Assembly: GCA_030591525.1 (NCBI GenBank)
Contig: JAUVAV010000005.1
Location: 1-64,000, forward strand
DNA: 64,000 bases
Direction of reading: 5' to 3'
DNA from: a candidate division FCPU426 bacterium
GTDB taxonomy: Bacteria > Oederibacteriota > JAAXVQ01 > JAUVAV01
Both the position numbers and the translations under genes were made by a program. Below the pieces are notes generated by a model that saw only the letters and a list, made by a program, of their open reading frames with translations, was not told the origin of the DNA and made no database searches. Positions 25,899 through 34,412 of this stretch are shown one piece after another. The stretch's first letter is position 1; each line of letters opens with the position of its first letter.

Positions 25899-26480
25899 AT
25901 GAAGACGGAAGCAAGCTCAGAGCATGATCGCAGGATTATTGGATGGCAAATCCGGCGGGAACCGCGAAATCTGTATGGCGTAGTATGCCGGTGTGAAAAG
26001 CAGTGTCCGAAAGTTATAATTAATCATCCGCTCAGTCTGAAAAAAAATCCGGCTGAAATTTTTCCGACGGTTTTCTGGCTGACCTGTCCGAAGGCGGTAG
26101 AGCGAATCAGCCGGATAGAGGCGCGGGGCTATATCCAACGCATACAAGACCAAATCATTAGTAATTTTGCGCTAACCCAGAATATGCGGGATGCCCACCA
26201 GGAATACATATTTATCCGGCGTTCGTTGGTGGAATCTTCAACCTTGAGCCGGGTTCGAAAAAGCGAAAAAAAAGTTTTCAAGAATTTGGAGCGGTTGGGG
26301 ATCGGCGGAGTGGCGGATTTGAAAGGCATCAAGTGCCTGCATACTCACTATGCGCATTACCTGGCTACGGGCAACAATCCGGTGGGACAATTGGTCGCCA
26401 ATATGATCCGGCTAAGAGATGATTCCGGATATTGCCGGGATTGTCGCAACCAGGACAAATTTGCCGGGGTGGCGGAATAG
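25899..26480 (+). CDS. DUF501 family protein
   Basis: The 193-residue protein has the DUF501 core visible as CPKVIINHPL, PTVFWLTCP, EARGYI and CLHTHYAHYLATGNNPVG. The last segment carries the invariant His/Cys residues, and CRDC follows near the end. Function is unknown; the family is usually encoded next to ftsB/divIC and ppx or eno. The last six codons and the TAG lie inside the tRNA-Leu gene (overlap 26463-26480), so C-terminal residues FAGVAE are read from tRNA sequence. Confidence 0.85.
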   Translation: MKTEASSEHDRRIIGWQIRREPRNLYGVVCRCEKQCPKVIINHPLSLKKNPAEIFPTVFWLTCPKAVERISRIEARGYIQRIQDQIISNFALTQNMRDAHQEYIFIRRSLVESSTLSRVRKSEKKVFKNLERLGIGGVADLKGIKCLHTHYAHYLATGNNPVGQLVANMIRLRDDSGYCRDCRNQDKFAGVAE

Positions 26481-26551
26481 GCAGACGCAGCGGACTTAAA
26501 ATCCGCTGAGCCGAAAGGTTCGTGCCGGTTCGAGCCCGGCCCCCGGCACCA
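26463..26551 (+). tRNA. tRNA-Leu (anticodon UAA), CCA encoded
   Basis: The acceptor GCCGGGG (26463-26469) pairs with CCCCGGC (26541-26547), followed by A and an encoded CCA. The anticodon stem GCGGA/TCCGC (26490-26506) has TAA at 26497-26499. A long variable arm (CTGAGCCGAAAGGTTCGT) marks a type II leucine tRNA. The first 18 nt overlap the end of the DUF501 reading frame. Confidence 0.95.
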
Positions 26552-26846
26552 GGATAAATTTATCCGATTACTTGCAGCGCGGGAAAGGCGGGGCAACCTA
26601 TATCATTTTTTTCCAAAAAGCTGGACCGGGGAAAGAGGCCATGACATGCTTCTCGTGGCCATGATCCCACGTAGAAACCATATGGCCTCAGGCCGTAACC
26701 ATTTCATAACGCGAAACATTCCGGCGTGTTTCACAGCCTAAAGAGGTGGCCCCTTGGCTGCCGATTACTTTTTGAAAAAAATGATATAGGCTGCCCCACC
26801 TTAGACAGCACTTACGCTATATCAGTAATCGGTTACGGATAAATTT
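26552..26846. repeat. ~295-bp inverted-repeat element directly after tRNA-Leu
   Basis: The left arm GGATAAATTTATCCGATTAC... (from 26552) and right arm ...GTAATCGGTTACGGATAAATTT (to 26846) are inverted over about 65 bp with interruptions, including the exact block CTATATCATTTTTTTC near 26599 and its complement near 26775. The interior holds smaller inverted repeats (TGGCCATGA, GAAACA). There is no ORF. It begins at the base after the tRNA CCA. An interrupted relative is at 19984-20235. Confidence 0.75.
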
Positions 26847-26855
26847 TTATTTTCC

Positions 26856-26884
26856 TGGACAAGCTATGGCTAATGTGCTAGATT
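26856..26884 (+). promoter_or_regulatory. Predicted promoter for initiator tRNA-Met
   Basis: TGGACA at 26856-26861, 17-nt spacer, TAGATT at 26879-26884. This places transcription about 20-25 nt before the tRNA at 26914. Confidence 0.5.
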
Positions 26885-26913
26885 TTGTCTTCCAAAATTT
26901 TAAAATGGTATAT

Positions 26914-26988
<75 letters not shown>

Positions 26989-26997
26989 GCTTTTTAG

Positions 26998-27031
26998 AAC
27001 CGCTGTTTCCAAAAGAGACAGCGGTTTTTAA
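26998..27031 (+). terminator. Rho-independent terminator after initiator tRNA
   Basis: AACCGCTGT (26998-27006) pairs with ACAGCGGTT (27018-27026), followed by a short T-run and an AT-rich tail. Confidence 0.75.
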
Positions 27032-27042
27032 TTTTAAGAGCA

Positions 27043-27180
27043 CTAGGAGCTTGAGCATTTAGTCGGTTTTTTGAGAGTAGATAGTGGAAAGTAGACCGCA
27101 TTTGAGATATTTTATCTATTTTCTACTATCGAATTTCAAATGCTCTGGAGCCTGAGCAAATTAATTGCTCAGGCTCCTAG
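27043..27180. repeat. CTAG-type MITE (copy e)
   Basis: It runs from CTAGGAGCTTGAGCATTTAG to TTAATTGCTCAGGCTCCTAG and is closely similar throughout to the copy at 18030 (inner GCATTTGAGATATTTTATCT and its partner). It lies between the tRNA terminator and the promoter of the second TolB-like gene. Confidence 0.85.
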
Positions 27181-27314
27181 TGGTGGGAAGGGTTTTAAGA
27201 AATGATGCCAAAGAAAAAGCGTTTTGTGCTTTATGCTTAAACATATACTTTAAAAATTACAGATAACTTTATAAATATCAACAAAAAATATCACTGCATA
27301 TTTCTGCTTTTTTA

Positions 27315-27343
27315 TTGACAATTTTTCGAATAAAATGTATTAT
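27315..27343 (+). promoter_or_regulatory. Consensus promoter for the second TolB-like gene
   Basis: TTGACA at 27315-27320, 17-nt spacer, TATTAT at 27338-27343. The -10 box overlaps the in-frame ATG at 27335, so that ATG lies upstream of the transcript start and cannot be the main translation start. Confidence 0.75.
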
Positions 27344-27382
27344 CCAGTTGAAAAGAAGAAAGCCTTTTCGGGAGAGGAAGTG

Positions 27383-28489
27383 TTGACTTTGAAAATACAG
27401 CTCAAAAGCTTATTTTTAGAGGATGAGGGCGTTATGCTAAAAGCGCTTACACTTCTTTCTTTTATAGGGCTGTTGCTGGTCTGCTTTTTTACATACCGTC
27501 CCATGCCTTCATCTTCAAGACAGATGGTCATGTCAAGGCCGGTTCCATCTCAGATTCCCTTGTCAATGCTCAAACCGGCGGCTGAGCCGAGAGCGCTCTA
27601 TCTTTCCGGGGAGCCGGTGTTTCCGCCGACCTTAGCGGTTACTCCCATCCCCATGCCTACGCCGGCCGGAGGCGGCGTGCTGCGAAAAATAGCATTTACT
27701 TCCAACCGGGCCAATGGACGGCATTATCAAATTTACATAATGGACGCCAATGGTAAGCAGGTAGAGCGATTATTGGAATCCGAGTCTTTTGACCGGGATC
27801 CGCATTTTTCTTATGACGGCCAAAGCATCGCTTTTGCTTCTAATCGTTCCGGAACATACCAAATTTATGTGTTGGACTTGGCTACCCGAGCTGTGCGCCG
27901 GCTGACTTCGGGCACACAGGATAAAACCAACCCCTTTTGGAGTCCGGACGGAAGACAGTTGCTCTATACCTTACATGCCAAGGGTTCCTTCGAATTGGGT
28001 ATTATGAATGCGGATGGCAGCCAAGCCCGTCAGATTACAAACGCGTCTTTCGGCGACAGCCACGGATATGGATTTGCGCCCGACGGCCGCCGGATTTCGT
28101 TTGAATCAACCATGAACAACCGGAATGAAGTATTTATCATGAACCTCGAGAACATGAAGAGCCGAGTGCTCATTGAAACGGATGAACTTTCCTACCGTGG
28201 GGATCCGGTTTTTTCACCCACCGGCAACAAAATAGTGTTTTGTTCCAACACGCTGGACCGCAGAACCCGCCAACTTTATATTTATGACCTGGACTGGAAA
28301 AAATACTACCGCATTACGGACGATGCTTTGGATAAGGATGATCCTATTTTTTCTCCCGACGGCACCATGATTGCTTACGTGGCTCGCTGGCAAAACGCCT
28401 GGAATATTTTTATGGCGGATGCAGACGGCAAGTACGCCCGCAATCTTACTCGCAGCCATTATGATAACTTAGTACCCAGTTGGCGGTAA
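27383..28489 (+). CDS. TolB-like beta-propeller (PD40) membrane-anchored protein, paralogue of the first gene
   Basis: The ~369-residue protein starts at TTG 27383, because GGAGAGG lies 5 nt upstream and the ATG at 27335 is inside the -10 box; ATG 27434 is an alternative. It has a short N-terminal stretch (LTLKIQLKSLFLEDEG), a membrane helix (ALTLLSFIGLLLVCFF), a Pro/Ser-rich linker, and PD40 blades (RKIAFTSNRANGRHYQIYIM, NPFWSPDG, DDPIFSPDG). It matches the protein at 3-1328 through the helix, linker and whole propeller but lacks the twelve-residue repeats. It is predicted to be periplasmic and inner-membrane anchored. Ligand unknown. Confidence 0.82.
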   Translation: MTLKIQLKSLFLEDEGVMLKALTLLSFIGLLLVCFFTYRPMPSSSRQMVMSRPVPSQIPLSMLKPAAEPRALYLSGEPVFPPTLAVTPIPMPTPAGGGVLRKIAFTSNRANGRHYQIYIMDANGKQVERLLESESFDRDPHFSYDGQSIAFASNRSGTYQIYVLDLATRAVRRLTSGTQDKTNPFWSPDGRQLLYTLHAKGSFELGIMNADGSQARQITNASFGDSHGYGFAPDGRRISFESTMNNRNEVFIMNLENMKSRVLIETDELSYRGDPVFSPTGNKIVFCSNTLDRRTRQLYIYDLDWKKYYRITDDALDKDDPIFSPDGTMIAYVARWQNAWNIFMADADGKYARNLTRSHYDNLVPSWR

Positions 28490-28531
28490 TCACCTCCGGA
28501 TCGCTATTCCCAGGTAAATAAAAGAATACAG

Positions 28532-28574
28532 CTAGGTTTCTAATTAAGAATTCAACTAATTGCTCAGGCTCCTA
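28532..28574. repeat. Collapsed CTAG-type MITE remnant
   Basis: CTAGGTTTCTAATT joins directly to CAACTAATTGCTCAGGCTCCTA. Both borders are recognisable but the interior is lost. It lies just before the promoter at 28583. Confidence 0.6.
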
Positions 28575-28582
28575 AATAATAC

Positions 28583-28610
28583 TTGACCTGGACGCAGGTT
28601 ATGGTAAATA
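28583..28610 (+). promoter_or_regulatory. Possible promoter for the porin-like gene
   Basis: TTGACC at 28583-28588, 16-nt spacer, TAAATA at 28605-28610, about 70 nt before the ATG at 28679. The hexamers are moderate. Confidence 0.4.
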
Positions 28611-28678
28611 TTAAAGCTTAAAATTAGACAGTGGGCTGGTGCATGCCGGCTAAAAAAATGAAGGGAGAGGAAGATTAA

Positions 28679-29992
28679 ATGAAAAAAATTGTAGCAGGGA
28701 TATTGATTATGCTGTTGATGGGAACTAGTTTAGCCATGGCCGAAAACCTGGTGGAACCGGAGTTAAAAAGCATGGCTCCCGTGGAAACGATTAAGCATAT
28801 GAAGCCAGGGTTGGAATATAATGGGATTATTGATGCCAAAATATTCAGCCTTGCCAATAAGAATTTCGGAGAAAGCTCGGAGTGGTATTTCTATCCGATT
28901 TACCGCATGGTATTGGCCAACGTGTTTTCGCAAAAACAGTTCGGGCTGTTTGTAGATATCGAGAAGCCCGGATATGCCAATGTAACTTATCCCATCCTTA
29001 AAGTTAATGAATTATATGCCAAGTTTCAGCAAGACAGTTTGTATGTGAAAATTGGCCGCCAGGTTTTCGGGGACAAAGAAGACCTGCTTTTGGGTTTTCA
29101 GAATGATGCCATTAGCCTGGGGTTTGATCTGGGAAGCATTGATTTACTTTTCTTTCTGGCTAAAACTCAATTGCTGCTGCCCTGGACTGCGGCCACCAAT
29201 GGGACAATGGACGGGATAATTGGTTTCGTGCCTACTTTTGACCTGGGTTCTGCCATGGCGCTTAAGTGCTATTTGATGGTCGGGACTGAACCGGTCACGG
29301 TTACCACGCTTACGCAAGTCGAGGATAAAACCAATGCCTTGATTTTAGTGGGTGGAAAATATAAGATGGACATGCCGGTGGGCGCAACCGCCAACCTGGG
29401 TTTGGACGCCCAGCTGGGCGTTCAGTTCGGCACGGCGCGTGACCTTAACGATCAGTCCATTGACGCCATGGCCCTGGGAACCAAAATCGATGGAGAATAT
29501 TCCATGCAAAACCAGGATTTCGGTTTTACTATAGGCGGACATATAGTTTTTACAACCGGAGATCCTGATCCCGCGGTTAATACCCAAACCGGTTTTGTCA
29601 GCACCAATGCGCTGGTAGGCGCCGGCCCGGGATTGTTTTCCAAAATCGAAAATGGCGCCGGTCCCTATACTTTTCTGGACGGGCATTTGGCGAGCGGAAA
29701 AATTCGTAATTACGCCGGGTTGTTCGCTTTCGGCGTGACCGCTGATTTCGATATTGGAAAATTTCATCCCGGAGCCGGTCTCTGGCTCTATTCGAATACT
29801 GATGACCAGGGCGAGGCGCTGGGACCCGAATTTAATGAATGGGTTATTTTCCGTATATCTGAAAACGTAACTTTGTATCAGCAAGCGGCAATCTTCATGC
29901 CCAGCCGCGACGGAATCGGCTGGCCGCCTTCTCCGGCCCCGGCGCCTGAAACCGCGATTAAATTCCTGGTGGGAAGCTCAATCACCTTTTAA
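28679..29992 (+). CDS. Porin-like outer-membrane beta-barrel protein
   Basis: The 437-residue protein has a signal peptide (MKKIVAGILIMLLMGTSLAMA, cleavage after about residue 21). The pattern LKVNELYAKFQQDSLYVKIG followed by GRQVFGDKEDLLLG is that of alginate-export/OprD-like or dicarboxylate-type porins, where the first strands carry a GRQ motif. Many amphipathic strands follow, and the chain ends in SSITF with a C-terminal Phe, as for BAM substrates. A specific substrate cannot be assigned. GGGAGAGGAAG precedes the ATG. Confidence 0.7.
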   Translation: MKKIVAGILIMLLMGTSLAMAENLVEPELKSMAPVETIKHMKPGLEYNGIIDAKIFSLANKNFGESSEWYFYPIYRMVLANVFSQKQFGLFVDIEKPGYANVTYPILKVNELYAKFQQDSLYVKIGRQVFGDKEDLLLGFQNDAISLGFDLGSIDLLFFLAKTQLLLPWTAATNGTMDGIIGFVPTFDLGSAMALKCYLMVGTEPVTVTTLTQVEDKTNALILVGGKYKMDMPVGATANLGLDAQLGVQFGTARDLNDQSIDAMALGTKIDGEYSMQNQDFGFTIGGHIVFTTGDPDPAVNTQTGFVSTNALVGAGPGLFSKIENGAGPYTFLDGHLASGKIRNYAGLFAFGVTADFDIGKFHPGAGLWLYSNTDDQGEALGPEFNEWVIFRISENVTLYQQAAIFMPSRDGIGWPPSPAPAPETAIKFLVGSSITF

Positions 29993-30098
29993 ATTTTGGC
30001 AGGAGCGAAAAGAAGGATAGCACGCATTAGTTATTTTATAATGGTTTGACTGCTTCATCGTTAGGGTGGAGTAGATGATAAAGCCCAAGGAGGATATT

Positions 30099-31085
30099 AT
30101 GAAAAGAAATTATACGCGGGTCTTGCTTTCCCTGGCGGTCGTCGCGGCTTTAACCTGGTCACTGGCCGGCTGTTTTAAAAATCCGACGGATCCGCATTAC
30201 CTTGGGGGAAACGGACATCACGATGACAACAATATTGTACCGGTTAACGCAGGCGATACCAGAACTACCGGCATCACCGCGGTATCTTCGCAAGCCACCA
30301 GCCAGGGAGTATATTTGTCGGTTCAGGACCAAGACGGGAATCCCATTACCGCCGGCTATTTTACCGGGCAAAATTTTCAAATAACTTATAACGGTGCTCT
30401 GATTCCCTCTGGGTCGATGACTGTAACTACGGCCGGCGGCTCCGGCCAGAGTATCTCGTCCTCAATGGTGCTGGATTATTCCGGTTCCATGGGCAGCCAG
30501 GATATCGTCGATATGGAGAACGCAGCTGCTATTTTTGTTAATAATATGCAGGCCGCTGATCGGGGAGAGATTATCAAATTCGGATCTTATGTACATAGAG
30601 AACAGGCTTACACTTCAACCAAAAGCCTGCTTATAGCGGCCATTTCCGGCGCTACCAGCGCCAGCGGGTCAACAGCCCTTTATGACGGCATATATATGGG
30701 ACTTACGGATACGGCCCTGGAAAGCGGTCAGCGGGCAGTGGTGGCTTTTACGGATGGCTATGAAAACTGCAGCACACATACGCAGAGCGATATCGTGGGA
30801 TATGCTCAGAGCCAAGGGATACCCATCTATACGATAGGTTTGGGGTATGCTGATACTACATCTTTACAGACAATTGCCACCCAGACCAACGGGCAATATT
30901 ACGAGGCGCCTGATTCCACGCAATTAGCGGCCATATATCAGCAAATCGCCCAGATATTCACCAACACATTAATCATTTCCTGGCCATCATTTGTTTATCA
31001 ATCCGGAGCAGTAGTCTCTATTACAATTACTTACGCCTGCGCTACCGGGACGTACACATCCACTATTAGTATTACGCTGCCGTAA
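30099..31085 (+). CDS. von Willebrand factor A domain lipoprotein
   Basis: The ~328-residue protein starts at ATG 30099, because AAGGAGG lies just upstream; the ATG at 30075 has no site. The lipoprotein signal ends in SLAGC (Cys near residue 25). A short Ig-like segment (~60-125) precedes a VWA domain with an intact MIDAS: DYSGSMG, then STALYDG (Thr) and FTDGYEN (Asp). The C-terminal ~30 residues form a beta-rich tail. Such proteins bind ligands through a divalent cation. It sits among barrel and propeller genes, so a role in an envelope assembly is likely but unproven. Confidence 0.82.
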   Translation: MKRNYTRVLLSLAVVAALTWSLAGCFKNPTDPHYLGGNGHHDDNNIVPVNAGDTRTTGITAVSSQATSQGVYLSVQDQDGNPITAGYFTGQNFQITYNGALIPSGSMTVTTAGGSGQSISSSMVLDYSGSMGSQDIVDMENAAAIFVNNMQAADRGEIIKFGSYVHREQAYTSTKSLLIAAISGATSASGSTALYDGIYMGLTDTALESGQRAVVAFTDGYENCSTHTQSDIVGYAQSQGIPIYTIGLGYADTTSLQTIATQTNGQYYEAPDSTQLAAIYQQIAQIFTNTLIISWPSFVYQSGAVVSITITYACATGTYTSTISITLP

Positions 31086-31111
31086 GGACGGGATTACTTT
31101 AGTAATGAATA

Positions 31112-31248
31112 CTGGGAGCTTGAGCATTTAGTCCAGAATTTAAGTATTCCCCTCCCTTTTTGACGTAAAATCGCACCCTCACCTAACCTCTCCCCTCGAG
31201 GGAGAGGAATTATTTATATTAAAATCGACTAAATGCTCAGGCTCCTAG
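31112..31248. repeat. CTAG-type MITE (copy c)
   Basis: It runs from CTGGGAGCTTGAGCATTTAG to GACTAAATGCTCAGGCTCCTAG. It shares the interior of copies a and b but with an internal deletion after CCCTCCCTTTTTGACG, which removes the GGAGGGGATAAAGGGG block. It lies between two convergent genes. Confidence 0.8.
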
Positions 31249-31294
31249 GAAAGCGAACGTCTGAAAGTATGTACTCCCGGAGTTAATCTGAATT

Positions 31295-32020
31295 TTACAG
31301 ATGCAAATCAAAATAGAATTTTATCCCCGCCTGCCAGAAAAGGCCGCTGAAGTCAATAGTGAAATTTGAACCGTCCGGATTAGTCCAGATCACGTTTTCG
31401 GAAGCGTCGGTGACCTCGTTGATTTTGGCGATCCGGTATCCGATGTCCGCGCTCAGAGAGAAATGCTCGCTGCAAAAGACCTCGCCGCCGCCCATGATTT
31501 TATAGGCCAGAGTGGACCCGCTAAAAGTTTCGGAAAAATATGCAACCGGATCTTCCACCTTGTAAATTCCATCTATCAGAGAGAGGTTGTACATTCCCGC
31601 TCCCACGGTAAGCAAGAAAATGTTTTGTATCGGCAGGGCCAGCTTCAAAAAAAATCCGATCTCTCCGGCCGGTATATTAATAGCCTGAGTAACACCCGGC
31701 AAAGGCTGGTTCTCGGTTTGCGCCGTTAGGCCCCCGCATTCGAATCCCGCAATCGAATAGTCCGAAATTCCGTAGGAAGCGCCAAGCGTGAAATTCCATC
31801 CGCCCGCGATTTTCGGAGTGGGCGTTCCTCCGGCCGCGACCAAAGAAGAGTTGCTTAGATCCAGAAGGTTGTTGATATCATTAAGAGCATACATGCCGTA
31901 TCCGAAATTACCGTAAGCACAGTAGCGCTGGGCGACCGAATTGATATAATCCCCGTAGGCGTGCGCCGAACCGGGAATCGTCCAAATTGCGAAGAGCAGG
32001 ATAAGTATGATTTTTTTCAT
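31295..32020 (-). CDS. Small outer-membrane beta-barrel protein
   Basis: The 241-residue protein has a signal peptide (MKKIILILLFAIWTIPGSAHA) and alternating strands rich in Gly/Tyr (AGGWNFTLGASYGISDYSIAGFECG; LLTVGAGMYNLS; FSLSADIGYRIAKI), ending IKFYFDLHL. This matches the general OmpW/porin-family eight-strand pattern. The periplasmic turn sequences are short, so it is probably a small barrel. AAGGAGAAAATCC precedes the ATG. It is divergent from priA. Function not predictable. Confidence 0.65.
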   Translation of the reverse strand: MKKIILILLFAIWTIPGSAHAYGDYINSVAQRYCAYGNFGYGMYALNDINNLLDLSNSSLVAAGGTPTPKIAGGWNFTLGASYGISDYSIAGFECGGLTAQTENQPLPGVTQAINIPAGEIGFFLKLALPIQNIFLLTVGAGMYNLSLIDGIYKVEDPVAYFSETFSGSTLAYKIMGGGEVFCSEHFSLSADIGYRIAKINEVTDASENVIWTNPDGSNFTIDFSGLFWQAGIKFYFDLHL

Positions 32021-32073
32021 GGATTTTCTCCTTTGCTTTTCTCGCCCGGGGCGAATAATATAGCTTGATTTTA

Positions 32074-32096
32074 TTGCATATTATAATAATATGCAA
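32074..32096. promoter_or_regulatory. AT-rich perfect palindrome between divergent genes
   Basis: TTGCATATTAT (32074-32084) is followed after one A by ATAATATGCAA (32086-32096). It lies in the 111-bp space between the minus-strand barrel gene and priA, overlapping likely -10 sequences. It could be an operator for a dimeric regulator or simply promoter DNA. Confidence 0.4.
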
Positions 32097-32131
32097 CTTT
32101 ATTATTACTTGGTCATCTACCAGGAGAGAAT

Positions 32132-34312
32132 ATGTTTGCGGAAATAGCCTTGGCAGTACCCGGGTTAAAACCTTTGACCTACCGGATACCCGGCGGGGAG
32201 CGCGTGGCCAAGGGTATGCGCGTGGAAGTACCCTTGGGACGGCGGATTTTAACCGGAGTAGTGGTTGATATTACCGGACACTTACCCCGGGAAATTCGCA
32301 ATCTGAAATCAATAATAAAAATCATGGATCAAGAACCAGCCTTGACCGAAGAATTACTGGTACTGGGCAAGTGGATGGCGGAGTATTATTATTGTTCCTG
32401 GGGGGAAGCCCTCGGCGCCATGCTGCCGGCCGCTTATAAGCCGGTGGGGCGGGAAATGATCAGCCGGACGGAATTAGCCAAGCAGGCGGTTTTGCCGCGG
32501 GGAACCGCCCGCCGGCTTATGGAGCGGCTCTCCCAAGGCGCGCTGACGCGGCGTGAACTGCTGCGGAATTTCGGGGCCGGCGCGGCCCGGGTACTGAATG
32601 AGCTGCATAGCCGTGGACTGGTAAACGTGGAGATAAAATTACCCGGGACCAGGCGGCAGCCCGGAAGCGAAAACCATTCCGTGCCGACGGACCATCCGCC
32701 GGTTTTAAACCCCCATCAAACTACGGCCCGAGAATGTATTTGGACAGCCCTGGATAAAGACAAATATGCCGCTTTTCTTTTACATGGCGTGACTGGCAGC
32801 GGCAAGACCGAGGTTTATTTACAAGCCATAGCCCATACCCTGGAGCAGGGACGGGATGCGATTATGCTGGTTCCGGAGATCGCCTTAACTACGCACATTC
32901 GTGCCCGGATCGCGGCCCGTTTTGGAGACCGGGCCGCTGTGCTCCATTCCGGTCTTTCCCTGAAAGAACGTGCCGAGGCATGGTCCCGCATTCACCAAGG
33001 GGAAGCCCGGGTAGTTTTGGGAGCGCGTTCAGCGGTTTTTGCGCCGGTTAAAAATTTAGGCCTGATAGTAGTGGATGAAGAATATGAAAGTTCATACAAG
33101 CAGGAAGATGCTCCGCGCTATCAGGCCCGGGATCTGGCGGCCGTAAGGGCGCGGGCCCTGGGTGCGGTCCTGGTTCTGGGATCGGCAACTCCAGCCATGG
33201 AATCCTATTTCAATGCCCGGAGGGAACGCTATACCCTGCTTAATTTACCCGAACGCGTGGATAATAAAAAAATGCCTGAGATTCGGATAGTGGACATGTT
33301 ACGCGAAATTAGTCCGCGGAAAGGACCGCCGCTTTTTTCCCGGCAACTGCTGGACGAGCTGGAAAAGCGGTTGGCAACTGGGGAACAGAGCATTCTTTTT
33401 TTAAACCGCCGCGGATATGCACCCTTGGTAATGTGTCCGGAATGCCGCCGGGTAATAACCTGTCCGGATTGCAGTGTCAGCCTGGTATATCACCGGGTAG
33501 ATGACAATTTGCGCTGCCATTTATGCGGACGCACGTCACCACCCCGTCCGGCTTGTCCCCAGTGCGGCGCGGCCTGTCTGCGCTTATCCGGAGCAGGAAC
33601 CCAGCGTGTGGAGGAAGAATTGCGGACCTACTTTCCTTCGGCGCGCATCCTGCGCTTGGACCAGGATACCATAAAAAAAAGGGGCGAATTGGAGAAAACC
33701 CTGGAATCTTTCGGACAGGGCCGGGCGGATATTCTGGTGGGAACCCAGATGGTCGCCAAGGGCATGGATTTTCCACGGGTAACCCTGGTGGGAATTATCT
33801 CTGCGGACACGGCCCTGCACTTGCCGGATTTTCGAGCCGAGGAAAGGACTTTTCAAATCGTGGTCCAGGTGGCGGGACGGGCGGGACGCGGAGGCCGTCC
33901 GGGACTGGTTTTGGTCCAGACCATGAATGTCGCTCACCCGGTGATAACCCTGGCCCAAAGCCAAAATTATCCGGACTTTTTCGAGCGGGAGATTGAACAG
34001 CGCCGGCTTTTAAATTATCCGCCGTACGCACGTTTGGCGAGCATAATCTGCCGGAGCCGGAATCCGCAGGCAGCCTGGAACCTGGCACAAAAGGTCTCGG
34101 CACGTTTAAAACGGGCTGCCGGGCCTCAGGACACAATTTTAGGGCCCGCGCCATCTCCCCGGGAACGCGTGGCGCGCGAAACACGATTTCAGATTTTAAT
34201 CAAGAGCACCTCCCATGTCTCCCGCTCGCGGGTTTTGGGAGCGTTAAAGGGATTAGTTCCGCCGTCTGGCAGCAAAATGGCTTTGGATGTGGATCCGCAG
34301 AATATGTTATAG
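32132..34312 (+). CDS. priA: Primosomal protein N' (PriA helicase)
   Basis: The 726-residue replication restart helicase reloads the replisome at stalled forks. An N-terminal 3'BD domain (~1-100) and winged-helix linker precede Walker A GVTGSGKTEVY at about residue 220. Walker B reads VVDEEYESSYKQ, where most PriA have DEEH. The zinc-binding cysteines lie at about 435-480 (CPECRRVITCPDC; CHLCG; CPQCG), and motifs V-VI read GTQMVAKGMDFPRV and QVAGRAGR. CAGGAGAG precedes the ATG. It is followed by def and fmt, the standard priA-def-fmt order. Confidence 0.95.
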   Translation: MFAEIALAVPGLKPLTYRIPGGERVAKGMRVEVPLGRRILTGVVVDITGHLPREIRNLKSIIKIMDQEPALTEELLVLGKWMAEYYYCSWGEALGAMLPAAYKPVGREMISRTELAKQAVLPRGTARRLMERLSQGALTRRELLRNFGAGAARVLNELHSRGLVNVEIKLPGTRRQPGSENHSVPTDHPPVLNPHQTTARECIWTALDKDKYAAFLLHGVTGSGKTEVYLQAIAHTLEQGRDAIMLVPEIALTTHIRARIAARFGDRAAVLHSGLSLKERAEAWSRIHQGEARVVLGARSAVFAPVKNLGLIVVDEEYESSYKQEDAPRYQARDLAAVRARALGAVLVLGSATPAMESYFNARRERYTLLNLPERVDNKKMPEIRIVDMLREISPRKGPPLFSRQLLDELEKRLATGEQSILFLNRRGYAPLVMCPECRRVITCPDCSVSLVYHRVDDNLRCHLCGRTSPPRPACPQCGAACLRLSGAGTQRVEEELRTYFPSARILRLDQDTIKKRGELEKTLESFGQGRADILVGTQMVAKGMDFPRVTLVGIISADTALHLPDFRAEERTFQIVVQVAGRAGRGGRPGLVLVQTMNVAHPVITLAQSQNYPDFFEREIEQRRLLNYPPYARLASIICRSRNPQAAWNLAQKVSARLKRAAGPQDTILGPAPSPRERVARETRFQILIKSTSHVSRSRVLGALKGLVPPSGSKMALDVDPQNML

Positions 34313-34335
34313 CCGGTCGAGAAGACGGAATCACC

Positions 34336-34365
34336 TTGCACCTTCCGTCTGTCTTAGGATATAAT
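34336..34365 (+). promoter_or_regulatory. Predicted promoter before def
   Basis: TTGCAC at 34336-34341, 18-nt spacer, perfect TATAAT at 34360-34365, about 48 nt before the def ATG. It suggests def-fmt can be transcribed independently of priA. Confidence 0.6.
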
Positions 34366-34412
34366 ATGAAGCCACAAAATGAGCATAAGAATTTAGAGAG
34401 TGGGAATAGATA

